DNA from: Maniola hyperantus
Taxonomy: Eukaryota > Arthropoda > Insecta > Lepidoptera > Nymphalidae
Direction: 5' to 3'
Length of the DNA: 64,000 nucleotides
Assembly: GCF_902806685.2 (NCBI RefSeq)
Contig: NC_048536.1
Location: 1,612,001 to 1,676,000 of the forward strand
A model generated the notes under the pieces. It worked only from the letters and a program-made list of their open reading frames with translations. It ran no database searches and was not told where the DNA came from. Of the stretch, positions 21,156-33,505 are shown piece after piece. The translations under genes were made by a program, and so were the position numbers. Every line of letters starts with the position of its first letter. Position 1 is the stretch's first letter.

Positions 21156-21739
21156 GTGATGTCATAATCTGATTGGTCGAAAACAGAAGTTCCTAATTGT
21201 AGGAAAGGTAGGATTTTAATTAAAAATATATTTTTTTTATAACATTTAATTAATTAGGTACATCAAAACAAATAACATATAGATGATTATCGTAACCCTC
21301 GGCAAGTTGCATTGAATAAAGACCGACTAGAGATCTATGCTACGCAGCACACAACAAAACACCTTCCGTAATTTGTCCATGCAAATGTAAGCTTTACGTT
21401 TGAGTCTGTAAAATACAAAATCGCTCGCACTGATTTTCAACATTTCACACATTTTAGTCCGCTTGTACACTGCACATTTTCACCGCAACAAACATTTTGA
21501 TACATGATTCTTTCATTGTGCCGTACGGTCCATAACACCACATACACACAATGCTTGGCTTAAAAAAATGCATTTAAATCGTGCCTTAAAATTTTTGCTT
21601 AAAAATAAAAAAAATAAAAATGGAAGACTGATAAGTATCCAATATAATATACTTAACATAGTTTTGCCGTCACGTTGAGGCAGTCTTCAGAACTATAATT
21701 CTTGTATTGCGATGTTGTTTTGGCTTGTACAGGGGATTC

Positions 21740-21880
21740 TACACTCGCTTCATACAAACTAAGATACAAACTTACTTTGGTTCTCAATTTGAAAATTAAC
21801 CAATCCTCAATGTAATTTTGTATACATGTTCTAGAAACTTAGTATATGTATGTCTATATCTGTGGTTTGCCAGGTTTTCG
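21740..21880 (+). repeat. left arm of outer inverted repeat around pogo element
   Basis: GAAAATTAACCAATCCTCAA and ATGTTCTAGAAACTTAGTAT are the inverse of the right flank (26395-26530), which reads TTTCTAGAACGTATCAACAT on the plus strand. Confidence 0.6.
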
Positions 21881-22606
21881 TAAAAATAACTATAGGTACC
21901 GTCGTGACTCGTTACTTCGTCTGTGGTACCGATCTTCGCCTAATTTTAAATAAGTTAAGGTTTCCAATATAAGTTTAAGACAGGCTGCGAATATAAGTAC
22001 TGAAAACCATAGTATTTTTCAACTATGGCAAGATTCTGCGGATTGTTTGTGGCTAACTTCACATTGTTGGTGACCAGTGCGTTTTTGCCGTGAAGCAAAC
22101 GACACGTTTTTTTTTGTCTGTGTTTAAACTTTAGTTTTAGCCAATGTTACAGAACAGGTAATGCTAAACTTTTTATTTTATTATCACCTTAATCTAATCC
22201 CCTTTCTTATGCCGTTATTATATTCTATCTAATTCACGTTTAGAAGTCGTATTTGAATAAAATGTTATTGAGGGGATAGCGGCGGCCATCTTGTTGCCAA
22301 ACTTCACCTGCCCCTAGGGCTGTCGCTCTTTTTGTTTCATAATTTATACTACTATACAATATATTTATTTATAAGTGGTATATTTGTTTATAATCGTGTT
22401 CTTGAAAACGAAATTTTCAATATCATAATCCCATATAGATTCGCAAGGGCGAAAAATCATTCGAGAGGTTTCATATTATCTGAGATTTTTTTATTCTATA
22501 TTTATCTATCTTGAGCAAAGCTTGGTTGCCCACGTCCCTTGGTAATGGGTGATATCACCTAGAATCGGATTTTTAATCGAAACAATTGATTACAGAACTA
22601 CTCATA

Positions 22607-25320
22607 ATGGCAAATAAAAAAGAGAAAGTGAGTAAACGCAAAAAGCGGCCGTACACTGCTAAACATTCAGAAACTATGATAAACTTAGCGGTGGAAGCAT
22701 TAAAAAAGAAGACAATGTCGTCATACGATGCAGAAAAAGCCTTTGGCATACCTCGCCGAACTTTATTGGACAAGCTGCATAATAAACACCCTAAGAGACC
22801 AGGATGCCCAACAAGACTTACCGATCAGGAGGAAGATGAAACAATAAAAGTTTTAATTGCAGCCGCCGATTATGGCAGTCCTTTGACTCTTTTGGATTTG
22901 AGAATTGTCGTATACAGGTGATGTTTGAAATATTTTGTATCAAGAGATTTATTGAATTAAGGCATCTACTACATTATTCATTTCTATTAGTATTGGAAAA
23001 TAATGATAGTTGGGTTGAGAGTAATATATTTTACATTTTCAGATATTTGGAGGGCAATGGACGACTTTCAATTTTTAATAACAAATTACCTGGAAAGAAG
23101 TGGGCATACTCTTTTATAAAAAGAAACAAACCTAAATTAACCCACAGAGTGATCCAAAACATAAAAAGGAGCCGAGCAGAAAAAAGTCCCGATGAAATGA
23201 GAGATTACTTCACAAATTTAAAATCATCACTAGAAGGCGTCCCTAGTGAAAATATTTTAAATTACGATGAGACAAACTTGACAGATAATCCTGGGGTCCA
23301 AAAATGTTTGTTCAGAAGAGGAATTAAGTACCCCGAAAGGGTGTTAAACTATACGAAGGGGGCTATATCTATAATGTTTGCAATAACTGCAGCAGGAGAA
23401 TGTCTTCCTCCATACGTTGTGTATAAGGCGGAACATTTATATACACAATGGACACTTAATGGACCTAAAGGAACCAGATTCAACCGTTCTAAATCGGGAT
23501 GGTTTGACAGCCATTTATTCGAAGATTGGTTTGAAAGTATGATTTTACCATGGGCTCAAAATAAACCTGGTAAGAAAGTTTTGATTGGTGATAACCTAGC
23601 GTCCCACATAAACGTCAAAATTGTAAAATATTGTGAACAAAATGATATATGTTTCATATTTTTACCCCCAAATTCAACACATTTAACCCAACCCTTGGAT
23701 GTATGCTATTTTGGTCCCTTAAAAAAACTATGGAGGGAAATTCTATTAAACTACAAAATAAAAAACCCGAGAGAAGCAACAATTCACAAGGGACATTTTC
23801 CAAATCTACTCAAACAACTAGTGGAAAAACTTAACGAAAAAAATCATAACATAATCAGTGGATTTAAAAGCACTGGCATTGTGCCATTCAACCCCGACAA
23901 AGTAATTAGTAAAATGGCAGGTTCAAACCAACAAACGATGACATATACTATTGACAATGCATTATTAGACTGGCTGAAGGAGACTCGCAGTGCAGATCCT
24001 AATAAAAAAGTACGAAACAAGAAATTAGATGTGCCACCGGGCAAATCGGTTTGCGAAAAAGATTTTAAAGATTTAACAACTCAACAAAAATTAGTAAAAA
24101 CAGGAAAAAGAAATAAAAGGCAAAAAGAAAAAAAACTTAAAACTGTGCAGGTAAATTCTGACTCATTGCTGCAGCCATTGCTAATGCAAAAAAATCCTGA
24201 AAGCCTCAAAAACTTGTGTATCAGGAGTGTCAATACTTACTTACTTCCATATAAGCAAAATGCTGAGGTATCCTTGTCGCAAGAATCAAATGTTAAATAT
24301 TTGGGTGAACTTTCAAGGAATGATAAAGAAAATATGCCATTCATTGACATAATCCCAGACTGCCTACTTCAATATAAGCAAAATGCTGAGGCATCCTCGT
24401 CGCAAGAATCAAATGTTAAATATTTGGGTGAAATTTCAAGGAATGATAAAGAAAATATGCCATTTATTGACGTAATCCCAGACTGCCTTAAAACAAACCA
24501 AACAAAAATTATTATAACCTCTGATGTCATTATCGAAGCTGGGCCGTCTCAGAAAATACTGCAGAATAAGAAAGGAAACAGGAATTTGAAAAAGAAAGGG
24601 GTTACAACAATCACACGGTCTGCCTTACACATGAAACTAGTCCCAATTAAAAAGAGACAAAGAGTAGTAGCTGAACAAAGAAAAGTCCTAAAAGAAATAA
24701 CACAAGAAACAGAAGAAGAGGAAGAAGAAATGACAGATACTGTTGAAAAGGAACCAAATGATGAAATTAAAGAAAGAAAAAGTCGAGAAACTACTAAAGC
24801 AAAAAAGAAGATGCAAAAGCACACATCTGTGAAACGAAGAAAGAAGAGATCTAGTAGTCAATCTAGCTTAACAACTGACATTGAAATGAAAATAGATGAT
24901 ACGGATGATTCAGAATATGAAACAATGGACGATTTCATCGCGACCTGCCAAAAAGAAGAACAAGAAAACATAGAACCATCAATACACTACGGAATTTCTG
25001 ACATTGAATACTTCACAGAAAGTGATAATAAATTAAAAACAGACTCCTGGATTTTAGCTCAATTTGTTACAAAAAAGAGTGTGAAGCACTTCGTAGGAAA
25101 AGTAATATCAATAAAAAATAACATTCCTGAGGTCAAATTTCTGAGAAAAAAGAAGGAATCGAAAGTTAACCGAGGATCAGTTTTTACTTACCCTACAGTT
25201 GATGATATTTGGCCTATGAAGCATTTAGATGATATTATTTTAGTACTGCCTGAGCCAAAAATTTGTCGACGAGGTCAAATCATATTTAATATCGACTTGA
25301 GTAATTACAACGTACAATAG
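22607..25320 (+). CDS. pogo-like transposase (psq HTH, DDE)
   Basis: Two exons, 22607-22917 and 23043-25320, joined across a 125-base intron (donor GTGATG, acceptor TACATTTTCAG) that restores codon AGA; 862 residues. Start is the ATG at 22607 (MANKKEKVSKRKKRPYT). Residues about 12-60 form a pipsqueak-type helix-turn-helix (AEKAFGIPRRTLLDKLHNKH). Residues about 170-330 form a DDE_1 catalytic core, with acidic residues visible as NYDETNL (Asp179), IGDNLASH (Asp287) and THLTQPLDVCYFG (Asp323). The second half is a long Lys/Glu-rich linker with a 41-residue tandem duplication. The C-terminal ~100 residues form a separate block (WILAQFVTKKSVKHFVGKVI) of unknown role. No stop or frameshift is seen, so it could encode a functional enzyme. 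Confidence 0.88.
24251..24487 (+). repeat. 123-base in-frame tandem duplication in transposase
   Basis: YKQNAEVSLSQESNVKYLGE is followed 41 residues later by YKQNAEASSSQESNVKYLGE, then both continue SRNDKENMPFID. The copies differ at a few bases and keep the reading frame. Confidence 0.9.
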
Positions 25321-26394
25321 TTATTTTACTTATACTATTTTCATGAAAATGAATGCCTCATTATATTATTTTTAGTTCTTATGTCTTTGACTGACCTGAT
25401 TATTAGTAATTGTTGAGTTTATATTTTAAGAATTGTAAGTCAAATATTGTACCTTGATTCTGTTTTTTTTTTGATAACTGTTTTTTGTTACTATACTATT
25501 AAGCTAGAAGCAACTGATTACTAAATATTTGTATTTTTATGTCTATGCTTGACCGAGTCTGATTTAATGTCTAAGAATAATAAATAATACTATTATGAAT
25601 AAGAATTTGAAGATCATTACGAGGCAAATTTTTTAACATTCCCTTTGTTTTTGATAACATTTAATCTACCATTTAGCTTCAAAATAAGGATTAAATTATA
25701 ATATGAGCTTTTATGTCGAACTGACCTAGTTGAGTCTGATTTTATTATTTATTATAAAAAAATGGAAATATTGTTTTTACGACTTTTTTGATTAAATATT
25801 TTAGGCGCCTACAATAAAAATATTTAAAATTAAAAAAACCTTTTTGCTCAAGCCATCACCCCTCTTTATTTTGCAGTGAGGTAAGTTAACATGATTTTTG
25901 GCAGCCCTATCAGCGTTATAACTAAAGTATGCAACTGACTTCAGAACGCTACTTATCTTCGCCTACTATACATTTTTTTCAAAAACCTAGTCTATAATGC
26001 TTTAGTAAGGTTTATATTCGACTGTGACATTTTAAATTGCTTAGACTTGTTGTACTATGACGTTTTTCATACAATTGTTTAATAATTGATGCTATGGCGT
26101 GATGTAGGCGAAGTTAGGCAAACACACCCATACTTCGCCTAATCACTTTGTGATCGAATTTTCCACCTTACTTCACTTGTTTTAAGACAGATTTTTGTCC
26201 TGTACAATAGCTTTGGTCCGAAAAAGTACTTTTATCATTCAGTGTTGCCAAATAACTTTCTAGTTTTAGCGCCAACTTCAAAATTATGTCAAAACCCAGG
26301 CGAAGTTACGAGTCACGACGGTACCTATAGTTTTAAAATTACAGCTTAAAGATTTGTATGTAAATTCTTGAGACAGTGTAACTTTGAAACTGAA

Positions 26395-26530
26395 TATTTT
26401 AACAGAATGCTGGAAAACCATAGATATTATTAGTTATTAGTTTCTAGAACGTATCAACATAATTTCATAGAGTTTGATTGGTTAGTATTCAAATGAGAGC
26501 CAAACAAGGTTTGTTTGGAGCGCACTATGA
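26395..26530 (-). repeat. right arm of outer inverted repeat around pogo element
   Basis: See 21740-21880. The complement reads TTGGCTCTCATTTGAATACT, AACCAATCAAACTCTATGAA, GATACGTTCTAGAAACTAAT, then CTATGGTTTTCCAG. Confidence 0.6.
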
Positions 26531-26606
26531 GTAAACCTTTCTGAATGTTTTTTCAGATAGTACTTATACAAGAATGTCGGCTAATCAGATTGATACATCA
26601 GACTAA

Positions 26607-26762
26607 CCCCCGTTCCCACTTGTCGTTTGTCGGCCCCGGATTTAAATCGGATGTTCAGTGGCAGAACATTTTATATGAAGCTATTCATACTTGTCGGAAA
26701 CCGATTTTGTGTCAAAATGTACACTGGAACATCAAACGACAAACGACAAGTGGGAACGGGGG
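26607..26762. mobile_element. MITE with perfect 26-bp TIRs, TAA target site
   Basis: Left arm 26607-26632 (starting CCCCCGTTCCCACTTGTCG) is a perfect inverse of 26737-26762. TAA precedes the left end, and TAA follows the G-run at 26771-26773, as expected of PIF/Harbinger-type elements. The G-run after the right arm is slightly expanded. Confidence 0.75.
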
Positions 26763-26773
26763 GGGGGGGATAA

Positions 26774-26908
26774 GGGTCCTTTTACAATACTTGCGGTGCG
26801 ACGTCGCATCGTCAACTTCTACGATAACGCACAACGCATTGCAGGAATTTACAATGGGAATCGCAAGAGGTGCGATGCGATGTCGCACAAGTATTGTGGA
26901 AGGGCTCT
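26774..26908. mobile_element. second MITE, TAA target site
   Basis: Inverted arms of about 35 bases, sharing ACAATACTTG and GTGCGAC.TCGCATCG, flank about 60 bases. TAA is found on both sides. It starts at the TAA where the previous MITE ends. Confidence 0.65.
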
Positions 26909-26936
26909 AAGGGAGTCTCAACCTATGGTACGGAAC

Positions 26937-29900
26937 TCAAATGTAATAAAGATGTGATGCTTTTGACTTTAGGGGTTAGTGTGCTTATTTTTATATGAAT
27001 AATATTAATTAAAATCGACTTGCTTTGGCCACGTGGGATCTGAAGAAATATTTTCATACAATAAAAACGTTATCATAAAATACATTCAAAAGTTATAATA
27101 AGACAAACTAAATAGATTCAATTTTAATAACAATATAATACAATAGTTAAATAATAGTATTCGTTGTTTTGTTACCTTTTTAAAACATTCCAAATTTCTC
27201 AAAATCAACTAAATGAGTTCACACTATGTAACATGTTATATAACATATTGTAGCAGTTCACTTTTAAATAGCTTTTTGTTTACAACATCAAAGTTGTTAC
27301 ATTCTAGTTTTATATTTTAATGTTATATTACATATTAACATAATACATATCAACACAAAACATGTCTATGGGTCTGTGTGGATTCACCTACACAAACTTT
27401 TCACCTACCTAATTTTGAAATAGAATTGAAAAAACTGTGTAGACAATTATTTTATTATTTATAAATACTTTACGTCGCATGTAGAATTATAATTTATATA
27501 ATAATAATAATAATATGACAATAATTTATATAATATTTTGCCTCAAAAATAAAATATGCAATTTTTATATACTATAAAACATTTTTGAGCTTTAGAACTT
27601 TATTTTTAAAGTGAATTGACGTGTGGATGTAAAAATTTAAACATTAAAAAAAAATTGAAAATTTTATTTTTAATTGTATAAATATAACTACTATATAATT
27701 TGTCTCATTTATACATAAAATATAGACCCGATTGAAGAGATTCAACGGTTAAAGATTAAAATTTCATAATTTTACTGGCAACTCCGTAGTAAAAATTTGT
27801 AGAAATACAATTTCATAATAATAAATATTGTATACAAATTTAAGAAAATTTTGTATATAATATAGTATCTTAGTAGCCTATAAACTGTTGTAAATTAGGT
27901 ATTTTATATACGTAAATTGTAATCTATTACTTTTTAGATATAACTATTGTATAGGTACTTGTATAATATTTGTGTATTTTATTTGTATAAATGGTATATT
28001 GTTCGAATGGTCCCTAGGTCAGTGTATATAAGTATTAAATAGTATGGGTAATTCTCCAAAGAAACTATTCCGATTTGATTGTTTAGCCGTCATAATTTGC
28101 AAAACTATGTTGATATTCGACTACTGGCAGCCTTTTCACAATGTTGTATATAAAAAAGATGGCTATAATTTTGGCCCAATCTAATTTTAAATAGAATTAT
28201 TTTAATTTAGCCCAGTTTAATTTTTGTTAGAATCAGTGGTAGCTATCTAACTTATTTCTACCGCTAAAATCTTTTACTTATTTCGGAAATATCATTGAAA
28301 TTTTCGTTCTTTTGTTTTTAAACTGGAACGTACTTTATAAATATAGAAAAATACTCGTAAGCTCATACCGAAAAGTGTCAATTGTATGATATCGGATTTA
28401 TAACTTTTTTAGTTTCGTCATAAAAATATCTCGTAAGTAGAATTTATTTTGCTGGATGTATGTTTCGATAGATGTTTTACATTAATATTAATGCTCTTTT
28501 TTATTATAATACTAATATTATATCTATTAGTATAATATGCTATTATAATATTATCTTTTAAATTTTTTGTTGAGACGCGACCCTTATTTGGATTTTATTA
28601 AATACCTCAACCGGAATTTTTATTTTAAAGTATTTTTATACTTCTGGTCTGGTTTAAAAAGATTTTTCATAGCAGATAATAACAAATATATGCAGTGGTC
28701 AACAAAATCACCCGATAACATCAAATTCGCGCCTACAATTTACACTACAAATATACTAAGTATACACATAGTAAATGGCACATTTAATATGTAGCATTCG
28801 ACTTTATTTTAAAAAATTAACTTCGTAATCTTTAACCTAGTTTATCAATAATTAATTAATAATTATATATAATCTTTGCTCCATTACATCAGTACTGTAG
28901 TCCTTAGGCTGAGGGTACATTACATAACGATATGCAGACCGTCCGAAAAAATTATCATCCATATACAATATAAGATAATAAATAAATTATAGAAAGACCT
29001 ACAGTAGGAAGTTCAGAAACGTGTCAAATGCTTTCGTGCAGGATCCACAAATACAAACATAACTAATACTAATTGACACGGTTTCATGTATAATTCGTTA
29101 CCTACCTTATTTGTTAGTTTTACGTAATTCCAAATTTTTCAATATTTACTCCCACAATAAATTTTAAAATGCTTTATAACGTATATAACATGGTAACAAT
29201 ATTTTGTTATTAGATTAACAATTTTTTTTATATATTTTTTTTACAGGAAACTGAGATATTGTTATGAAATATTTTGTAACAAATGTCATATACATTTTCA
29301 ACTTCTGTATCAGAGCACTTTCTAATAAGTTGAAAGTAGCCGCTGTCACTTTGACTTTCAACTGTATCAAATACACACAAGTTATCCACCAAAATATTAA
29401 GTTATATCAAAATAGTAAATATAGTATAATTTCCGAAATTATTGTTACAAGGATATCGTTGTATATTTGCATATTTCTATTTATTCTACGATTTAGACGT
29501 TTAATTAATTGTTAGTAAAAATATTGAAATTTTAAATAAATTGCTCAAAACTTAATATATCGCCATGTAATGTCACCTTGGTCTTACGAATATACAATTA
29601 TCTAATGTTAAAATCATGACATTAGTCATGCTATCCACTGATATGTTATTTAAAAATATTCGTATTGTATATACTACACGCTTTATATAATTGTAATTAT
29701 GTAAGAATATACATAAGTATAATTATGTTTATTTAATTTAAATACTCGAATTCCTATTTCAAGACCCTAAGTCTTTGACTTTTGCTTGTGAAAAATATTC
29801 AATATATTTTTGGTAAAATATAAGAAAATCGAAAAAGCTCATGTCTGGTAGCTAATGACAAGATTTTTTCGATGCGATATCGAATTTGCAGACTTAGTTT

Positions 29901-32900
29901 TCAACTTTATTATTATTTTTAAATCACAACAGTGTACCTACTTATTTACTTTTACAAAAACGATTTCTTTAAAGTTACTCATCAGTGGATGCTAGGACTA
30001 CCACATTCATAAAGCTTGTGGTTGTACCGCCATACTTAAATTTTACTGTATATTTTTATATAATAATAATATAAATGATTAATTCGGCATTATTAAAACT
30101 AGATATATACTACAAATCTGGCATAATATTAAGTTAAAATCAAAATAATAAATATGAATATATTTCCGGTATTTAGTTGATGGTTAAAAAATAGTCTGCA
30201 TCGCCATACTTAAATATAATTTTTTGACATTCCATAATAACATATTTTAATGGTTTGACCAATAGTCATAAAATTCAACGATATCACTAACAATGTAAAT
30301 ATTAATATAAAAATATAACTAAAATATTAAGCGAGGCGTACGCAGACCACAAGCATACCTATTTAATACAAGCGATTTAACGAAATTCTTAAAAACCACT
30401 TTTCATTGTATTATTGTATTGTACTGAGTGGCAGTTGAGTTCATCATAATGCAACAGCTTTATGTAATCGTTAACATATAGTTTAATAATAGTCAATTTT
30501 AACCATCGAAACTAGTTTAAAATGAATAAAAATCTGTATTATAAAATGGAAATAAGTATTTTTTATAAATAAAAATACGAGTAATAAATTATATGAAAAG
30601 GATTTTCAAGATGGCCGCCACGCCGCACCGCAACAACATAACAACATAAATACAAAGTTATCCATTATTTACATTATAATTCGAAATTAAAACCTCAAAC
30701 AATCATACACATTTCAACACTTAGGTACTTATTTAAATTTAAAGAATAAACTCCCTAAAATACATACACTTATCTGTTTTTAGGATTTTACTATAACGTT
30801 TAACAAAGCACCAATGGAACTTTCTAGAAAGCGGATATAGTACAGGTGAAAGCCGAAAGGTGCTCAAAGTCGACACCTTGCGGATTGCACTCGTATTAAC
30901 TGATAAGATTACAATAATCCGAAACTGTTATATAACTGATTTATATAACTTATTCTATGCATAGATTATATAATATGAGATTTACGATTTACATGCAACA
31001 GTCTTGAGAATATGTTCGAAGAAATGCAATTTTGTAAAATCTGTTTCTTAGGTCTACTAGTCTGAGAGTCCACGACACTAAACTGCATCATGATCACGAT
31101 TGAACCATGTAATATCTCTATAATAAATAGTATAAAAATGAATCGCTAAATGTGTTGCTGATCGCAAATCTCGAGAACAGCTGAACCGATTTCGCTAATT
31201 CTTTTTTTATAATACTCCTTGAAGTACGAGGATAGTTCTTACGGGGAGAAAAATTTCAAAATCGTAAGTATTAAAAAATTAAAAATTAAAGAATCGACTG
31301 TTAGGCTGTACGAAGTTCGCCGGGTCAGCTAGTAACTAATAAAATTAGTGTATCAAGTCCCAATAATATATAAATTATATTTCGTTTAGTAGTTTTACTA
31401 AATTAACAACATAAACTTTCATTACACAACTTTTAAAACTTAAGCAGGTCACATTGATCATAAAATTGTGAAAATATTTAGGAAATTCCTTCAAGTGTAA
31501 GCTTTAATATTAAAAAAAATATGAAATTTCCATATTCAAAACTACTAATTTGTGACATACATATATTTTTATTTACACAGATTATGTATGAACCAGAATA
31601 ATTTTAATGTTATAACTTATAAATATCATTAACTATTTGCACACCAGGATCTGGTGGAATGTGTAAGGTGTGACTAAATTGATGTAAGACCTACATGTAC
31701 TCACATTCCAGCGAATAAACGTTTATTTATTAAACGTATATTTTTGTAGCAGGTTTCGTGTCGTGTTCTCTCGGTCTATAGGATAACATCCGCTGGTGGT
31801 TTGCGCAGGAGCACACGTAAATTCCATCAATCTATTGCCCTGTAATACTGTCACATGTATTAATTGACCCAATCGTACTTACACAATGTTACGGTTGCTC
31901 GACGGTATAATGCGTCCATACTAAGAATAGGAAAGTCAATGACCTCTATGCCAATTCGAAAATTACGGTCTGCAAGGAAAACGCTTTTCATAAGATTTTT
32001 TACATTATTTAACTAAGTCTTAGTACTACAAAATATATAGTTAGTAAAATTAATAGTTAGATATGTAGTTATATTGAATCACAATATTTTCAAAATATTA
32101 TATTTCCAGCTATGATCACAATATGATGGCAAAGTCATTCGTATTCTTAATGTGGACGCATTATACTTTTTGAGTTGCTTTTAGATAAATACTACATTCC
32201 GGTCGAATATACTATATCGCATAGAAAAATACCCTTTGTTAGGAAATACATATTTAATTTTTTGTACACAGCTGCGTAAAATCGTTAACCGTTATTAAAT
32301 TTTAGAACTACCAAAACATTTCATTAGATATGTTAGTTAAAAAGGTAGCTGTGTACCAATATGATTTAACGTTATATTTTATCGTTACTTAACGGTAAAT
32401 GATGAATATGCTACTTTATTTGTACGTTACTTTTTACCGTTAAAATATACCTAACGGTATTTTGGTAACGCTACAAAAAATACCGGTAATTCGGTCCTTG
32501 CGGAAACTATTCCGGAATTTCTAGACAAACCAACTGTAACTATCAGTCGACGTTTCGGCCGGAATATCGCATCTATTTAGGCATAAGCCTATATACAGCC
32601 TTGATTCTCTCATAACATCGCTCATCACCGAGCACCGCAAAAACAAACATATACAGTCACACATAGAGATTATATTGGCTTACACTATACTAGTGACAGC
32701 TATTATATAATTAGGTAATTCACGTAAACTGCTTTGAGCCCGGTACTCGCTAGAAATGCATCAGTGCGGCGCCCCTCACACTGGAAAAGATGCGATGAAT
32801 TAGATACAAGTTCAACGTAACATAATTTTTAGGTAACTGTATGTATTGAAGTTTAAAATACTGACTAAATAACAAAGTCTAAATAAATCGTCAAAATTTA

Positions 32901-33505
32901 AAATTTAAAGTTTAAAATTTAATTAGTATAAAATATCCTATATTCTCTTAGGTAGGCGGTTAAATGTAATAACAAATTATTACTATCCATTATTAAAATA
33001 ATTATAATAGTACGAGAACAAATTGGGGTCGATCAAATCAGTCAACTTTAAATATTATTCGCTGTTAGAACCGACATAGTCGCCGCCTTTTTAACGCGAG
33101 GCGAGTATTTAAGTACCTTCGTATAAAATATTTAAAATATTATGTTTAAAATTATCAGATCTTAATCCTCCTAATAATCGTAAGAAGTAAAACTTATTTG
33201 ATGTTCTGCTTTTAATTTATGACATTATTTGCTAGGTAGGTACTTTAAAATACCTCGATAAAAGGATAGCGGCCTCAAACTATGTACTATACAAACAAAC
33301 TATTCTGTTTGGCAGCCATTTTAAAAACTCTGAGTTACTCTCAGGTTGCGTCCTCCATAAACGAGACAGTGTCAAAACAGCTGTTTTTGTTTGGTGTTTG
33401 ACCGTTACCTTCAACTGGAGTAAAATCTACTCTCAAGCAGCGCTTAAAGAAGTTTTACTCAATAAAGTAAATTCGGTTTCAGTAAGAAAGTTAGTGTTGT
33501 TGGAA
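26937..33505 (-). other. AT-rich, repeat-poor 6.5 kb: candidate NFAT 3' UTR or 3' flank
   Basis: No open frame, splice-linked exon or MITE is visible, except a degenerate Helitron-like piece at about 31135-31342. Its AT-rich, long homopolymer texture differs from the repeat-packed introns nearby. Vertebrate NFAT5 has a very long 3' UTR, so this may be the untranslated tail of NFAT on the minus strand. That is inference. Confidence 0.35.
31135..31342 (+). mobile_element. degenerate Helitron-like repeat
   Basis: Contains TCTCGAGAACAGCTGAACCG and ends TACGAAGTTCGCCGGGTCAG then CTAGT. A second copy with the same ends is at about 60320-60474. Confidence 0.55.

Larger units (their letters stand above)
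21888..26332 (+). mobile_element. pogo-like DNA transposon, apparently complete
   Basis: Terminal inverted repeats of about 32 bases at 21888-21919 and 26301-26332, sharing ACTATAGGTACCGTCGTG, differ at one position. TA dinucleotides at both ends fit the TA target site of Tc1/mariner-pogo elements, though the palindromic TATA leaves the exact boundary open. The motif CTTCGCCTA or its complement recurs inside both ends. The element carries an open two-exon transposase gene and is about 4.4 kb. It lies within a larger pair of inverted flanking repeats (about 21740-21880 and 26395-26530). Confidence 0.85.

Noticed and set aside
22332..22514. 60-codon ORF before the transposase start
   Set aside because: AT-rich, no domain, different frame; the psq domain begins at the ATG at 22607.
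29264..29515. 83-codon ORF in the AT-rich region
   Set aside because: Codon use and composition follow the surrounding AT-rich DNA; no domain and no splice context.
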